A stretch of 25,301 bases of DNA from Candidatus Aenigmatarchaeota archaeon (GCA_021160955.1 JAGHBM010000003.1:1-25301); one strand, 5' to 3'; positions 1 to 8,479 are shown, counted from the stretch's first letter. Translations and numbers: made by a program. Notes: a model not told the origin generated them from the letters alone.

Positions 1-815
1 CCGAATTTCCAGGGACAACCACCTCTGAGAGATCCAGAACCCAGAGATTTGATCTCCTCTATGGCGCTACCGGAGTGACAAGAACCTATTTGAAGGTATT
101 GCTCTTTAGAGGGGATTTTGTCGAGAAAATATATTATGTCTTCATAGAACTGAATTGAGTTAGAATCATCTCCGTTGAAAAAGAATAAGTCGTATCCTCC
201 ATGTCCGTTGAGAGAGATATAGACTATATCATTTTCATCTGAGATGTTGGAAATCTTGTCGACTGCTTTTACAAAGTTTTCATACGTGGCATTGGGATAT
301 CTGAGATCTATGATGTTTTGTTTTGGAATTCTCATCTTGTTGTGAAAGAAATCGTACTGTTTGTCCATCTCTTCACTTACCAGTTTACTTATAACTCCAT
401 CGAAGATTCCTAAATCAAATTTGACCGGATTTATCAACAACACGTATCTATCGTTCGGTGTGAGTGGATCAAGATGAGCAATGTTCCTCTCGAACCAAGA
501 CGTCATATTGTCGCGATCAGGATCATCACCATCCAGAAGACCATCACCGTCACAGTCTGGATTCTTTGGATCGAGACCGAGAAGATACTCCTGAAGATTG
601 GTGTATCCGTCGTGATCGAAATCATTCTTTGCATCGCTGTGATCCCATTTGTTGAGTCCATGTGCATCCTCCCAGGAATTTGGTATATCATCTAGATCGA
701 AATCGTTGTAGACGTGGAATATTTTACCGGGTAATTTTTCAACAACGTAACCAAGAGATACAGCAGGAACTCCTATGAGTAGAGCAGTAGATGCGATGGC
801 ACCAAACTTCTTCAA
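1..815 (-). CDS. Secreted caspase-like (clan CD) cysteine peptidase with Ca-binding repeats, C-terminus cut by window
   Basis: I translated 271 residues; the gene runs off the left edge. Residues 1-25 form a signal peptide or anchor (two lysines, then a hydrophobic run). Residues 37-103 hold Asp-rich segments of the thrombospondin-3/EF-hand-like kind: NDFDLDD at 37, NDFDHDG at 64, and DCDGDGLLDGDDPDRD at 87-102. Such segments normally bind calcium. Residues 122-251 look like a caspase/legumain-type fold: a hydrophobic strand into NGHGG (His205), then a strand into QIGSCHSGSA (Cys246), which matches the clan CD His/Cys dyad. The start is a TTG overlapping the upstream gene's stop (TTGA); no in-frame ATG lies between the upstream stop codon and this TTG. 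The likely role is an extracellular or surface peptidase. The catalytic class is inferred from two motifs only. It could instead be a related self-processing or inactive family member. Confidence 0.72.
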   Translation of the reverse strand, partial: MKKFGAIASTALLIGVPAVSLGYVVEKLPGKIFHVYNDFDLDDIPNSWEDAHGLNKWDHSDAKNDFDHDGYTNLQEYLLGLDPKNPDCDGDGLLDGDDPDRDNMTSWFERNIAHLDPLTPNDRYVLLINPVKFDLGIFDGVISKLVSEEMDKQYDFFHNKMRIPKQNIIDLRYPNATYENFVKAVDKISNISDENDIVYISLNGHGGYDLFFFNGDDSNSIQFYEDIIYFLDKIPSKEQYLQIGSCHSGSAIEEIKSLGSGSLRGGCPWKF

Positions 816-1348
816 TTTCTTCTTTTTTCTGATTCTTTCTTTCCTTGAACGTAGACGGGATATGGAAGATTTAAGAATGGATCGACAAAATCTTCATCGG
901 CAACTGAACCGATCATTTCCCAGACTCTCTTATCGGGAAGATCCTCTTTTTTGAAACCGCCTTTCTTCATCCAGTTGATAACACTTTCCTTCGTGATTCC
1001 TAAGTTCTGGAGGTATTTTTTCGATTCGTCAGCAGAAATTTTGTTGAAACAAGAAACTTCATCAATAATACCGTTGTAAATAGCAGGAGCAAAATATCTC
1101 TGTGGCAAACCCATTACTTCTTCCATTCCCAAGAGGTTTTTTTGAATTGAATCGTAAAGAACTTTGGTGGCATGGCCAAGGTCTTGTTTGGGCGTTAAAT
1201 AGATTATTTCACGAGTTACATTCTTGTATTGTTCTAAATTCTCAGAATCTATTTTCTGATTTGCATGAGCTATCTTTAGCTCCCTTTCTATTAGATCTAA
1301 AGCTGCATTATATATTGGATCTTCTAAATGGGATTCCTTGAATATCAT
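812..1348 (-). CDS. Hypothetical protein coupled to the caspase-like peptidase
   Basis: A 178-residue protein that I do not recognise. It has no signal peptide or membrane segment, is mostly helical and charged, and ends in a basic tail (KKESEKRRN). The start ATG is preceded by a GGTGA ribosome site (1353-1357) and a TATA box about 22 bp upstream. Its stop overlaps the TTG start of the secreted peptidase by 4 bases, so the two are almost certainly translated from one mRNA. The context suggests a cytoplasmic partner of the peptidase, for example a chaperone, regulator or inhibitor. That is inference from position alone. Confidence 0.8.
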   Translation of the reverse strand: MIFKESHLEDPIYNAALDLIERELKIAHANQKIDSENLEQYKNVTREIIYLTPKQDLGHATKVLYDSIQKNLLGMEEVMGLPQRYFAPAIYNGIIDEVSCFNKISADESKKYLQNLGITKESVINWMKKGGFKKEDLPDKRVWEMIGSVADEDFVDPFLNLPYPVYVQGKKESEKRRN

Positions 1349-1360
1349 GAAACGTCACCG

Positions 1361-1374
1361 AAACATTTATATAT
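1361..1374 (-). promoter_or_regulatory. TATA box for the peptidase operon
   Basis: The minus strand reads ATATATAAAT here, centred about 22 bp before the ATG at 1348. A GGTGA site sits between the box and the start. Confidence 0.6.
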
Positions 1375-1384
1375 TGGTCAAGCA

Positions 1385-1398
1385 CATATATAAATATT
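1385..1398 (+). promoter_or_regulatory. TATA box and ribosome site for the M50-like gene
   Basis: CATATATAAATATT lies about 35 bp before the ATG at 1426, followed by a GGTGGTGA ribosome site at 1411-1418. It is back-to-back with the TATA box of the leftward operon, so the 77-bp gap holds two divergent promoters. Confidence 0.65.
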
Positions 1399-1425
1399 AT
1401 ATTACTATCTGGTGGTGAAATTATT

Positions 1426-2217
1426 ATGAAACTCTACAAAAAGAGAAGACAAAGGAGAATGTCTGGTATTGGCGGGTTCGCCACTGGATTCGCAACAAGG
1501 GCATACGTTCATGAGCCAGGACATTGGATCCCCTCTAAAATAACTGGACTAAATCCAGAGATGGAATTAGAAAGTTATGGAATAAGTGGAGGATGTGTGA
1601 AGATGAAACAAGTGAATAGCAACTTTTTGGATTCTATAATATCTGCAGGTGGTTGTGCCTTCAATTATCTGGCCGGGCTTGGGTTTGGATATGCAGCGAG
1701 CAAGTTGGACAAGAAAACACATCCAAATGAAAAAGCATTTTTGACCGGACTTTCGATATTCAACTCTGTTTATCCCGCATACTATGCGATAATAGACAAA
1801 ATGAACATAGCTGGAAACGATTTTTGGAATTTGAATCGCGATGGACTTCCGTACGAAGTAACCATTCCTTTAACAATGGTGATTTCATCGGCAATGGTTT
1901 ATTACAATTGGAAGGGTTGGAAGGATGACGTTGGGAAGATGAAGAAAAGAATAAATTACTATGGATTACCCTTGAGAGAAAAAATGGGAAAATGGAAGAC
2001 TGACAAGGAAAAAACCATAGAAGAATTGGAAAAATTTTTTGAAAGCGAAAGAAATCCGAGGAGAAAGGCCAAGAAAGCTTTTAAAAAACTGAACAAAATA
2101 GAAGTCATTGGTAACGAATACAAAGAAAAGGATTTGGAAAAATTTGGGAAGTACTTAGGATTGGATTTAGATGAGACTAAAGACTTTGTCGAAAAGTACG
2201 TTTGGGGTGAATTTTGA
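1426..2217 (+). CDS. Putative membrane zinc metalloprotease, M50/site-2-protease-like
   Basis: A 263-residue protein. A HEPGH motif (His29, Glu30, His33) fits the zinc-binding HExxH. A glycine-rich hydrophobic segment, SAGGCAFNYLAGLGFGYA (73-90), resembles the GP-x-x-N segment that follows HExxH in site-2 proteases. A third segment, ending IAGNDFWNL (128-136), offers Asp132 as a candidate third zinc ligand. A further hydrophobic stretch lies at about 145-161, and the last 95 residues are a lysine-rich cytoplasmic-looking tail. The order and spacing fit a small M50-like intramembrane protease, but the motifs are degenerate: HEPGH has a proline and the canonical LDG is absent. The gene is divergent from the secreted caspase-like operon, so a shared proteolytic pathway is possible but unproven. 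Confidence 0.55.
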   Translation: MKLYKKRRQRRMSGIGGFATGFATRAYVHEPGHWIPSKITGLNPEMELESYGISGGCVKMKQVNSNFLDSIISAGGCAFNYLAGLGFGYAASKLDKKTHPNEKAFLTGLSIFNSVYPAYYAIIDKMNIAGNDFWNLNRDGLPYEVTIPLTMVISSAMVYYNWKGWKDDVGKMKKRINYYGLPLREKMGKWKTDKEKTIEELEKFFESERNPRRKAKKAFKKLNKIEVIGNEYKEKDLEKFGKYLGLDLDETKDFVEKYVWGEF

Positions 2218-2220
2218 ACT

Positions 2221-2233
2221 AAATATTTAAATA
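2221..2233 (+). promoter_or_regulatory. TATA box for the 163-residue protein
   Basis: AAATATTTAAATA sits about 37 bp before the ATG at 2264, giving a short leader. Confidence 0.55.
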
Positions 2234-2263
2234 GAATTTGAACAACTAGATGATTGATGTTAT

Positions 2264-2755
2264 ATGTATAGAATACCGAGTTCTCTGAGAGAGTTTATGA
2301 AAAAGGCAAAAGAACTGGAAGAAGAAATAGGTGTTAATTTATTTCTCAATGGAAATGAGCTATATGTAGTTGCTACGAATGAAGACAAAAGTATTAAATA
2401 TCAGGAACTAATCGGTAACGTTGAGGAAAGCTCTCTTGAATATGACCCAGACAATGGCGAAATTATTGAAGTAATAGATCCTATGAAACCGCTGCGAATT
2501 ATCGCAAGATCCAATGAAAGGATGAAAGAGCTGGTAGCATATCTCAGAGAGAATGGCGTAGATGCATACGATGTAGAAGAGAGAAAGATGGAACTGAGAT
2601 TTGTAGAGACAATAGGGAGAAGCAAGCTCAAAGAGAAGGGATTTAAAAATCTCGTGAAGGGTAAAGATGATGAAGAAATCAGAAAACTTGCAATAAAAAT
2701 TGGTATGAAAGTAATAGAACAAAATAAAGACAAAGATATTAGATGCTCCAAATGA
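2264..2755 (+). CDS. Hypothetical protein upstream of FEN-1
   Basis: A 163-residue soluble protein rich in Glu, Lys and Arg that I do not recognise. The N-terminal third looks alpha/beta (LFLNGNELYVVAT). The middle contains a DPDNGEIIEVIDP segment and then helices, and the last 60 residues are basic and helical. It has no Cys-based metal site beyond a single Cys near the end (RCSK) and no membrane segment. It has its own TATA box, and FEN-1 starts 31 bp downstream with another, so the two are probably separate transcription units. No function can be assigned. Confidence 0.75.
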   Translation: MYRIPSSLREFMKKAKELEEEIGVNLFLNGNELYVVATNEDKSIKYQELIGNVEESSLEYDPDNGEIIEVIDPMKPLRIIARSNERMKELVAYLRENGVDAYDVEERKMELRFVETIGRSKLKEKGFKNLVKGKDDEEIRKLAIKIGMKVIEQNKDKDIRCSK

Positions 2756-2766
2756 AATATTTAAAA
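2756..2766 (+). promoter_or_regulatory. TATA box for fen
   Basis: AATATTTAAAA is centred 26 bp before the ATG at 2787, the spacing expected for a leaderless archaeal transcript. It lies directly after the stop codon of the preceding gene. Confidence 0.65.
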
Positions 2767-2786
2767 AGCATCCGACTACTCTAATT

Positions 2787-3818
2787 ATGGGAGTTAATAT
2801 TTCGGAATTGGTTGAACCTGTGAAAAAAGAAGTTGAAATCGAAAGCCTTGTTGGAAGGAAGATAGCGATAGATGCAATGAACGTTTTGTACCAGTTCTTG
2901 TCAATCATAAGACAACCGGATGGGACGCCGTTGAAAGATTCAAAGGGTAACATCACTTCTCATCTATCCGGATTATTTTACAGGACTACAAAGCTTTTGC
3001 AGGCCGGGATAAAACCGTGTTACGTGTTTGATGGAAAGCCGCCCCAATTCAAGGAAAAGACAAATCTCGAGAGAATGGAAAGAAGGGAAGAAGCAAGAAG
3101 GAAATACAAAGAAGCTTTGGAAAGAGGCGATGTTGAGGAAGCGAGGAAATGGGCACAACAGGGTGTCAAGGTCGACGAAGACATAGTGAAGGATGCCAAA
3201 GATCTCTTGGATGCGATGGGAATACCATACATTCAGGCACCATCCGAAGGGGAAGCCCAAGCAGCTTTTCTTTGTAAGGAGGGGAAAGTTTGGGCGGCAT
3301 CATCTCAGGATTATGATTCTCTGTTGTTTGGAACACCAATACTTTTGAGGAACATAACGATAACTGGAAAGAGAAAGTTGCCAGGAAAAGAAAGTTACAT
3401 AGAAATAAAACCGGAAATGATAAGATTGGAAGATCTATTGAAACACCTTGGAATAGAAAGAAAAAAGCTGATATTGATCGGCATTCTCGTGGGAACCGAT
3501 TATGATCCCGGAGGAATAAGTGGAATTGGTCCCAAAAGAGCATTGGAACTGGTAAGGACAAAGAGTGTTGAAAAAGTTATTGAAGAAATCAAAAAAGACT
3601 GGAAATTTGACGTGAAACCGGAAGAGATATTGGAATTCTTTGAAAATCCGCCCGTAGAAAAGAATTGCGAACTCAAATGGAAAGAACCTGATGAAGAAAA
3701 AGTTAAAAAAATATTGTGCGATGAACACGACTTCTCAGTGGAGAGGGTCGAAAACACCCTGGCAAAGCTCAGAGATTCGAAGGGAACCCAAAGCAGATTG
3801 GACAGCTGGTTCAAATGA
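2787..3818 (+). CDS. fen: Flap endonuclease 1 (FEN-1)
   Basis: A structure-specific 5' nuclease of 343 residues that removes RNA-primed 5' flaps during Okazaki fragment maturation and long-patch base-excision repair. The N-domain starts MGVNISELVEP. The metal-binding acidic residues are all visible: Asp29 (AIDAMN), Asp82 (VFDGKPP), Glu154 and Glu156 (PSEGEAQAA), Asp175 and Asp177 (SQDYDSLLF), and Asp238 (GTDYDPGGISGIGPKRA, the helix-hairpin-helix). The C-terminal QSRLDSWF is a PCNA-interacting PIP box, so the enzyme should work on the sliding clamp. Its length matches archaeal FEN-1. Unrelated small genes lie on both sides. Confidence 0.98.
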   Translation: MGVNISELVEPVKKEVEIESLVGRKIAIDAMNVLYQFLSIIRQPDGTPLKDSKGNITSHLSGLFYRTTKLLQAGIKPCYVFDGKPPQFKEKTNLERMERREEARRKYKEALERGDVEEARKWAQQGVKVDEDIVKDAKDLLDAMGIPYIQAPSEGEAQAAFLCKEGKVWAASSQDYDSLLFGTPILLRNITITGKRKLPGKESYIEIKPEMIRLEDLLKHLGIERKKLILIGILVGTDYDPGGISGIGPKRALELVRTKSVEKVIEEIKKDWKFDVKPEEILEFFENPPVEKNCELKWKEPDEEKVKKILCDEHDFSVERVENTLAKLRDSKGTQSRLDSWFK

Positions 3819-3834
3819 CTTTAAAGAGAATAAA

Positions 3835-3848
3835 ATTAAAGATAAATA
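3835..3848 (+). promoter_or_regulatory. Probable TATA box for the 175-residue protein
   Basis: ATTAAAGATAAATA is centred about 28 bp before the ATG at 3871, in the 52-bp gap after fen. Confidence 0.4.
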
Positions 3849-3870
3849 GTTTTTTGATTTTTATATTATC

Positions 3871-4398
3871 ATGGTTGATGAAGAAGAAATGAAAAAAAGA
3901 TTAAGAGAACTGGAGGAAAAGCTAAAGGATTCTTCTATCATCAAGATATCTCCAGGGGATCTCAGTGAAGCAAAAGATCCTCTGGAACGGTATGTATCTT
4001 TTTATTTGGGTGCTTCTGCTCTCATCGGAGAGTCTGTTGGAAAGAAAGTTGGAATAGATGTGAAATCTAAAGGATGGGAATTGATAAAGGCAGGAACAGT
4101 AGCACTCGATAAACTTTTCAGAATGACAATGGAACATAGAAAAGATAAATTGTACGGAAAATTTAAGGAAGATGAAATGAGAGAAATAACAATTCTTACG
4201 GCAAAGGAGTATTTGTTGGGCAAAGGTATTCTCCCCGAAAATGAAACAGAAGAAGTATTGAAAGGTATGAAAAAATATGAAGAAGCATTTGAGAATGAAC
4301 TAAAATTCTATGAGATCGAAGAAGAAGATGATAAAATAAAAAATTACAGTATAAAGAGACATGACACTTTTAAGATTTTAGGAAAGAGCCATAAGTAA
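3871..4398 (+). CDS. Hypothetical helical protein
   Basis: A 175-residue, highly charged protein that I do not recognise. It opens with a probable coiled coil (residues 3-22, repeated E/K/L) and has a short glycine- and serine-containing segment (YLGASALIGESVGKKVG, about 46-62). It ends in an acidic EIEEEDDK stretch followed by a basic tail. No signal peptide, metal site or clear membrane span is present. Its 3' end overlaps the convergent pyrophosphatase gene by 21 bp. Nothing in the context gives a function. Confidence 0.72.
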   Translation: MVDEEEMKKRLRELEEKLKDSSIIKISPGDLSEAKDPLERYVSFYLGASALIGESVGKKVGIDVKSKGWELIKAGTVALDKLFRMTMEHRKDKLYGKFKEDEMREITILTAKEYLLGKGILPENETEEVLKGMKKYEEAFENELKFYEIEEEDDKIKNYSIKRHDTFKILGKSHK

Positions 4399-6375
4399 TG
4401 GGACAAAAACCAGTGATATCATCGCCATGAGTTTTATCAAGATGTTCAAAGAAGGTCCAGAAGTATCCTTGAATGGATCACCAACTGTGTCACCAACCAC
4501 GGCTGCCTTGTGGGCATCGCTACCCTTTCCACCAAGATTTCCACTTTCTATGTACTTCTTTGCGTTATCCCATGCCCCACCCGCATTTGCCATAAAGACC
4601 GCGAGGAGAAATCCACTTGCCGTTGCACCGATTAGCATTCCACCGAGTGCCTGAGGTCCAAGTAAGAATCCGACGAGAAGGGGAGATGCTATCGCCAACA
4701 GACCTGGTAGAATCATTTCTTTCAGCGCGTGATTGGTGCTTATTTCAACACATCTCGAGTAATCGGGCTTACCCCTGCCACTGAGAAGTTTTAGTTCCTT
4801 GAACTGTCTTCTGACTTCTTCAACTATTTTTTCTGCAGTACGACCAACAGCCCTCATGGTCATGGAGGAAAACAAGAAAGGAAGCATTGCACCCAAAAAC
4901 AAACCCACGATCACAATTGGACTCGCCACCGTGAGTGAGGACGTATCCATTCCCATTGATTTGATGTAGGCAGATATTAGTGCGAGTGCGGTCAAGGCTG
5001 CAGAACCTATGGCGAATCCCTTTCCCGTTGCAGCGGTCGTGTTCCCTATTGCATCGAGGGCGTCCGTTCTCTCCCTCGTGGATTCTGGCAGGCCGGACAT
5101 CTCCGCTATACCACCGGCGTTGTCGGCAACCGGTCCATAAGCATCGGTGGAAAGTGTTATTCCAAGTGTAGATAGCATTCCTATCGCAGCGAGAGCAATA
5201 CCAAACAGACCTGAGAAATGATAAGACGAAAGTATCGCGGCCGACACAACTATTACCGGTATTACAGTGGACAACATGCCGACAGAGATTCCTGAAATTA
5301 TCACCGTTCCCGGACCGGATAAAGAAGAGTGGGCAATGAACTTGGTTTGCCCATAACTTTGAGAAGTGAAATACTCAGTGGAATAACCAATTATCACACC
5401 AGCAACTAAACCTGAGACCACGGACAGGAATATGTTCATACCATTTGGAAAGTATCTGGATAAGAGATATGTGAATATCACAACTAATATGGCGGAAGAA
5501 AAGACTCCCTTTCGCAGTGCCCACAGTAGTTTTCTTATTTCAACTTGCTCGCCGGTTCGAATGAAAAACGTCCCAATCAGTGAGGAGAGAATTCCTATTC
5601 CAGCAATTGCCAAAGAAACGTATATACCATTCATTCCCATAACGAGGTATCCAAGTATCATGGCAGAGATTATGGAACCGACATAAGATTCGAACAAGTC
5701 GGCACCCATTCCAGCCACATCGCCAACGTTGTCTCCAACTTGGTCTGCTATTACACCCGGATTTCTTGGATCATCCTCGGGAATCCCTTCTTCAACTTTT
5801 CCAACGAGATCGGCACCAACATCGGCACCCTTTGTATAAATTCCTCCACTGACCCTGGCAAAGAGAGCTATTGAAGAGGCACCAAAGCCAAAACCAACTA
5901 TGAAGTTCAGCGCACCGTTGATCCCGTTGAAATTTTTGAGCAAAAGGAAAACCAACACCAACCCAAGCAACCCGAGACCAACGACGGACATTCCCATAAC
6001 TGATCCAGAAGAGAATGCAATCCTGAGTGCCTTGTTCAAACTTTTTTCAGCAGCTTCAGATGTCCTCGCATTTGAATTGGTTGCAATTTTCATGCCAAAG
6101 TAACCTGCGGATGCCGAGAGAACCGCACCGATGAGAAAAGCAAGAGAAACCCACGGACTTATCAAAAGCCACAGAACGATGGCCATCACAATTGCATAGA
6201 TGGAAACTATCTTGTACTCACTCTTGAGGTAAGCGTTGGCACCCTCTTTTATGGCGACATTTATTTCAAGAACTTTCTTATTTGAAATGGGAATTCTCAA
6301 TATTTTGAGAGAAACCAAGAGGGAGTATATCAAAGCCAAGACAGCCATAACGATTGAAAATATCAAGAGATCCAT
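4378..6375 (-). CDS. hppA: Membrane-bound ion-pumping pyrophosphatase, K+-dependent type
   Basis: A 665-residue protein of about 16 membrane segments that couples PPi hydrolysis to H+ or Na+ export. Catalytic motifs: GGIYTKGADVGADLVGKVE (177-195, with the DVGADLVGK signature), DDPRNPGVIADQVGDNVGDV (201-220), DAYGPVADNAGGIAEM (411-426) and, near the C-terminus, KAAVVGDTVGDPFKDTSGPS. The segment GNTTAATGKG (444-453) has Ala448 and Gly451 where K+-independent enzymes have Lys and Thr, so K+ activation is predicted. Glu229 in ADLFESYVG lies where Na+-pumping and K+-dependent enzymes carry their gate glutamate, so the ion cannot be settled by eye. A GGTGA ribosome site lies 4 nt before the ATG. 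Confidence 0.97.
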   Translation of the reverse strand: MDLLIFSIVMAVLALIYSLLVSLKILRIPISNKKVLEINVAIKEGANAYLKSEYKIVSIYAIVMAIVLWLLISPWVSLAFLIGAVLSASAGYFGMKIATNSNARTSEAAEKSLNKALRIAFSSGSVMGMSVVGLGLLGLVLVFLLLKNFNGINGALNFIVGFGFGASSIALFARVSGGIYTKGADVGADLVGKVEEGIPEDDPRNPGVIADQVGDNVGDVAGMGADLFESYVGSIISAMILGYLVMGMNGIYVSLAIAGIGILSSLIGTFFIRTGEQVEIRKLLWALRKGVFSSAILVVIFTYLLSRYFPNGMNIFLSVVSGLVAGVIIGYSTEYFTSQSYGQTKFIAHSSLSGPGTVIISGISVGMLSTVIPVIVVSAAILSSYHFSGLFGIALAAIGMLSTLGITLSTDAYGPVADNAGGIAEMSGLPESTRERTDALDAIGNTTAATGKGFAIGSAALTALALISAYIKSMGMDTSSLTVASPIVIVGLFLGAMLPFLFSSMTMRAVGRTAEKIVEEVRRQFKELKLLSGRGKPDYSRCVEISTNHALKEMILPGLLAIASPLLVGFLLGPQALGGMLIGATASGFLLAVFMANAGGAWDNAKKYIESGNLGGKGSDAHKAAVVGDTVGDPFKDTSGPSLNILIKLMAMISLVFVPLLMALS

Positions 6376-6411
6376 AATATCACCAAAACAAAAGAATAAT
6401 GAAAAATATAA

Positions 6412-6419
6412 TTTATAAA
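6412..6419 (-). promoter_or_regulatory. TATA box for hppA
   Basis: TTTATAAA lies about 40 bp before the ATG at 6375, predicting a leader of about 15 nt that includes the GGTGA ribosome site at 6380-6384. Confidence 0.6.
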
Positions 6420-6449
6420 AGTTTTTGAAGCATCTTTTGATGGTCTACA

Positions 6450-8324
6450 TCATCCAACAAACTTAGGTCTCTTGGATAGGAGTCTTGGCAACGGAAGTGG
6501 TTTGAAGGGATAATCTTTTGTTTCGTTTTTTATCAAATTTGCCAACTCTTCTACAGACATCTCCTTGACTTCACCAGTCTCCCGGAATCTCACCGCGAGT
6601 TTTCCTGACTTTTTCTCCTTTTCACCCACGACGACGATGAACGGTATCCATTCAACTTCGGCGTCTCTTATTTTTCTCTGGACGCTCTCACTTCTATCAT
6701 CCACATCGGCGCGTATGTTCTCTTTTTCAAGTACATCAACGAGTTTCTCGCAATAATCTATGAAAGAATCATTGACGGGACAAAATCTAACTTGCGTGGG
6801 GGAGAGCCACAGTGGAAACGTTGGATTTTTCTTATCTTGAGATTCCATGTAAGCCTTTTCGAGCAATGCGTACATCACCCTTTCAATTGCTCCGGAGGGG
6901 GATAGATGAAGAATCAAGGGGTATTTCTCCTTGTTGTCCTTGTCTGTAAATTTTATATCGTATCTCTTGCTGTTCTCCACATCTATCTGATCTGTGGTCA
7001 AACAAGCGGCTTTGTCCAATGCATCGACAAAATTCCACTCATACTTCAAAACAAAATAGAAGAATTTCTCCTCCCATAGCTCTATCAACGCGGGTCTACC
7101 CCATTTCCTGACCAACTCCTTTACGAAGTCTTTGTTTTCCTCATAGAAATCCTTGACGACTCGAATGGCCAACTCAAGATCATTGGTGAGATTGAGACCA
7201 TCCTGTATTTTTTTGGCAATGTCAAATCTTCTTAGCATCTCTTCCTTTGCCTGATCGATATCTTTACAAATGGCATGGCAGTCGGGCATCGTGAAAGTTC
7301 TCAACCTTCTCAAACCAGCGAGCTCTCCTCTTTGCTCAACTCGAAAACTGTATTTTGTCAATTCGTAAAGGCTCATTGGGAGATTTCTGTAGGATATGTT
7401 TGCATTGTGAAGAATTAAAAATTGACCAAAGCATGCCGCAAACCTCAAAAATACTTTTTTGTTCGGAGTTTTTATGGTGTACTGACGTGCGGGAAACCTG
7501 TTGAGATAATTCTTCAGCGCGGGATGTTCATAATCATACATTATTGGTGTTTCAACTTCCATTGCACCACTTTTTACCATATTGGTTGTGACCCAATCCT
7601 CTATCAGTGATTTTATCAGACGTCCTTTGGGGAAAAACTTAAAGTTTCCAGGATCGCTCGCATTCTCGTAATCTGCTATTTCCATCTTTCTCATAAGTTT
7701 TATGTGTGGTGGCTCTTTATCCACAATTCTGTTCTTGGAAATCTCGTATTTGACCAACTTTTCAAATCTCGGATATTTGGAAAAATCGAATCCAGATATA
7801 TTTCCATCATCAACTTTGAGGAAGTTCTCCTTTCCGTCTGGTTCGAGAACCATCCATTCAGATTTTAGTTTTTTCTCCTTCTGGAGTGCTTCAGGAATCT
7901 TCTCTCCTTCTCCCTTTATTTCTCGACTAAGCTCTGCGAGAGGATGACCTTTAACCGATATTTCAAATGATTTGTACCATCCGAAGGGGGCTTTTTTAAC
8001 GGCATATTCTTTGCTCAACTCATCAACTATTTCATCAAGAACTTTCTTGGCAAACGTAGGAGAACTCGGATTCTTAGTTAGGTGAACATAGGGATATATG
8101 ACTATTTCTTTTGCCTTGACTTGATCGAAGACGTCGACAATTTCTTTAACGACCCCTTTGAGAACCTCTTTGGGATTTTTTTCATCCGATTCTTCTACGG
8201 CTGTGAAGATCACCAACGCTTCTTTGCTTTCCAGTAATTTTTTCTTTATCTCATCGGCATTCTTCACTGCCTTCTTCGCTGGTTCAACTTTTATATAATT
8301 TGAATGAAGACACAATATTTTCAC
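6450..8324 (-). CDS. thrS: Threonyl-tRNA synthetase, archaeal type with N-terminal editing domain
   Basis: Charges tRNA-Thr with threonine. Residues 1 to about 145 (MKILCLHSNYIKVEP...) are the archaeal D-Tyr-deacylase-like editing domain, which removes mischarged serine. The class II core follows: RFAACFGQF supplies the zinc-binding Cys; motif 2, FRVEQRGELAGLRRLRTFTM, is followed by the zinc-binding His in PDCH; and motif 3 is HLSPSGAIERVMYALLEK. The last 100 residues are the anticodon-binding domain (PTQVRFCPVNDSF... onwards). I place the start at the GTG at 8324. The GTG at 8333 lies inside the ribosome site GAGGTGA, and archaeal ThrRS proteins begin M-(R/K)-I-L. The product is 624 residues, full length, unlike the split ThrRS of many Crenarchaeota. 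The gene directly follows hppA's promoter region and appears to have its own promoter. Confidence 0.97.
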   Translation of the reverse strand: MKILCLHSNYIKVEPAKKAVKNADEIKKKLLESKEALVIFTAVEESDEKNPKEVLKGVVKEIVDVFDQVKAKEIVIYPYVHLTKNPSSPTFAKKVLDEIVDELSKEYAVKKAPFGWYKSFEISVKGHPLAELSREIKGEGEKIPEALQKEKKLKSEWMVLEPDGKENFLKVDDGNISGFDFSKYPRFEKLVKYEISKNRIVDKEPPHIKLMRKMEIADYENASDPGNFKFFPKGRLIKSLIEDWVTTNMVKSGAMEVETPIMYDYEHPALKNYLNRFPARQYTIKTPNKKVFLRFAACFGQFLILHNANISYRNLPMSLYELTKYSFRVEQRGELAGLRRLRTFTMPDCHAICKDIDQAKEEMLRRFDIAKKIQDGLNLTNDLELAIRVVKDFYEENKDFVKELVRKWGRPALIELWEEKFFYFVLKYEWNFVDALDKAACLTTDQIDVENSKRYDIKFTDKDNKEKYPLILHLSPSGAIERVMYALLEKAYMESQDKKNPTFPLWLSPTQVRFCPVNDSFIDYCEKLVDVLEKENIRADVDDRSESVQRKIRDAEVEWIPFIVVVGEKEKKSGKLAVRFRETGEVKEMSVEELANLIKNETKDYPFKPLPLPRLLSKRPKFVG

Positions 8325-8333
8325 GTGATTCAC

Positions 8334-8340
8334 CTCAAAT
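8334..8340 (-). promoter_or_regulatory. Shine-Dalgarno site that decides the thrS start
   Basis: The minus strand reads GAGGTGA over 8334-8340 and the adjoining bases. It is correctly spaced for the GTG at 8324 and overlaps the GTG at 8333, which rules that codon out as the start. Confidence 0.7.
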
Positions 8341-8385
8341 CTTATCCCCAGGGACCATAAACATCACATAACAATAATTAATAGT

Positions 8386-8400
8386 TTTTTAAATAAATTT
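8386..8400 (-). promoter_or_regulatory. Probable TATA region for thrS
   Basis: The minus strand carries ATTTATTTAAAA about 69 bp before the GTG start, implying a leader of roughly 45 nt. The rest of 8400-8480 is A-rich with no gene that I can see. Confidence 0.45.
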
Positions 8401-8479
8401 AAAGTAAAGTAATAAAATAACAAACAGCAAAACAAAAACATAAAACTATTAAAAAAACAAAAGTAACAAAAAAGTTTTG

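Noticed and set aside
464..695. Three short frames (63, 73 and 62 residues) inside the caspase-like gene
   Set aside because: They lie over the Asp-rich coding segment in other frames and are shadows of it.
8325..8333. GTG at 8333 as the ThrRS start
   Set aside because: It is part of the GAGGTGA ribosome site. The GTG at 8324 gives the family's normal N-terminus.
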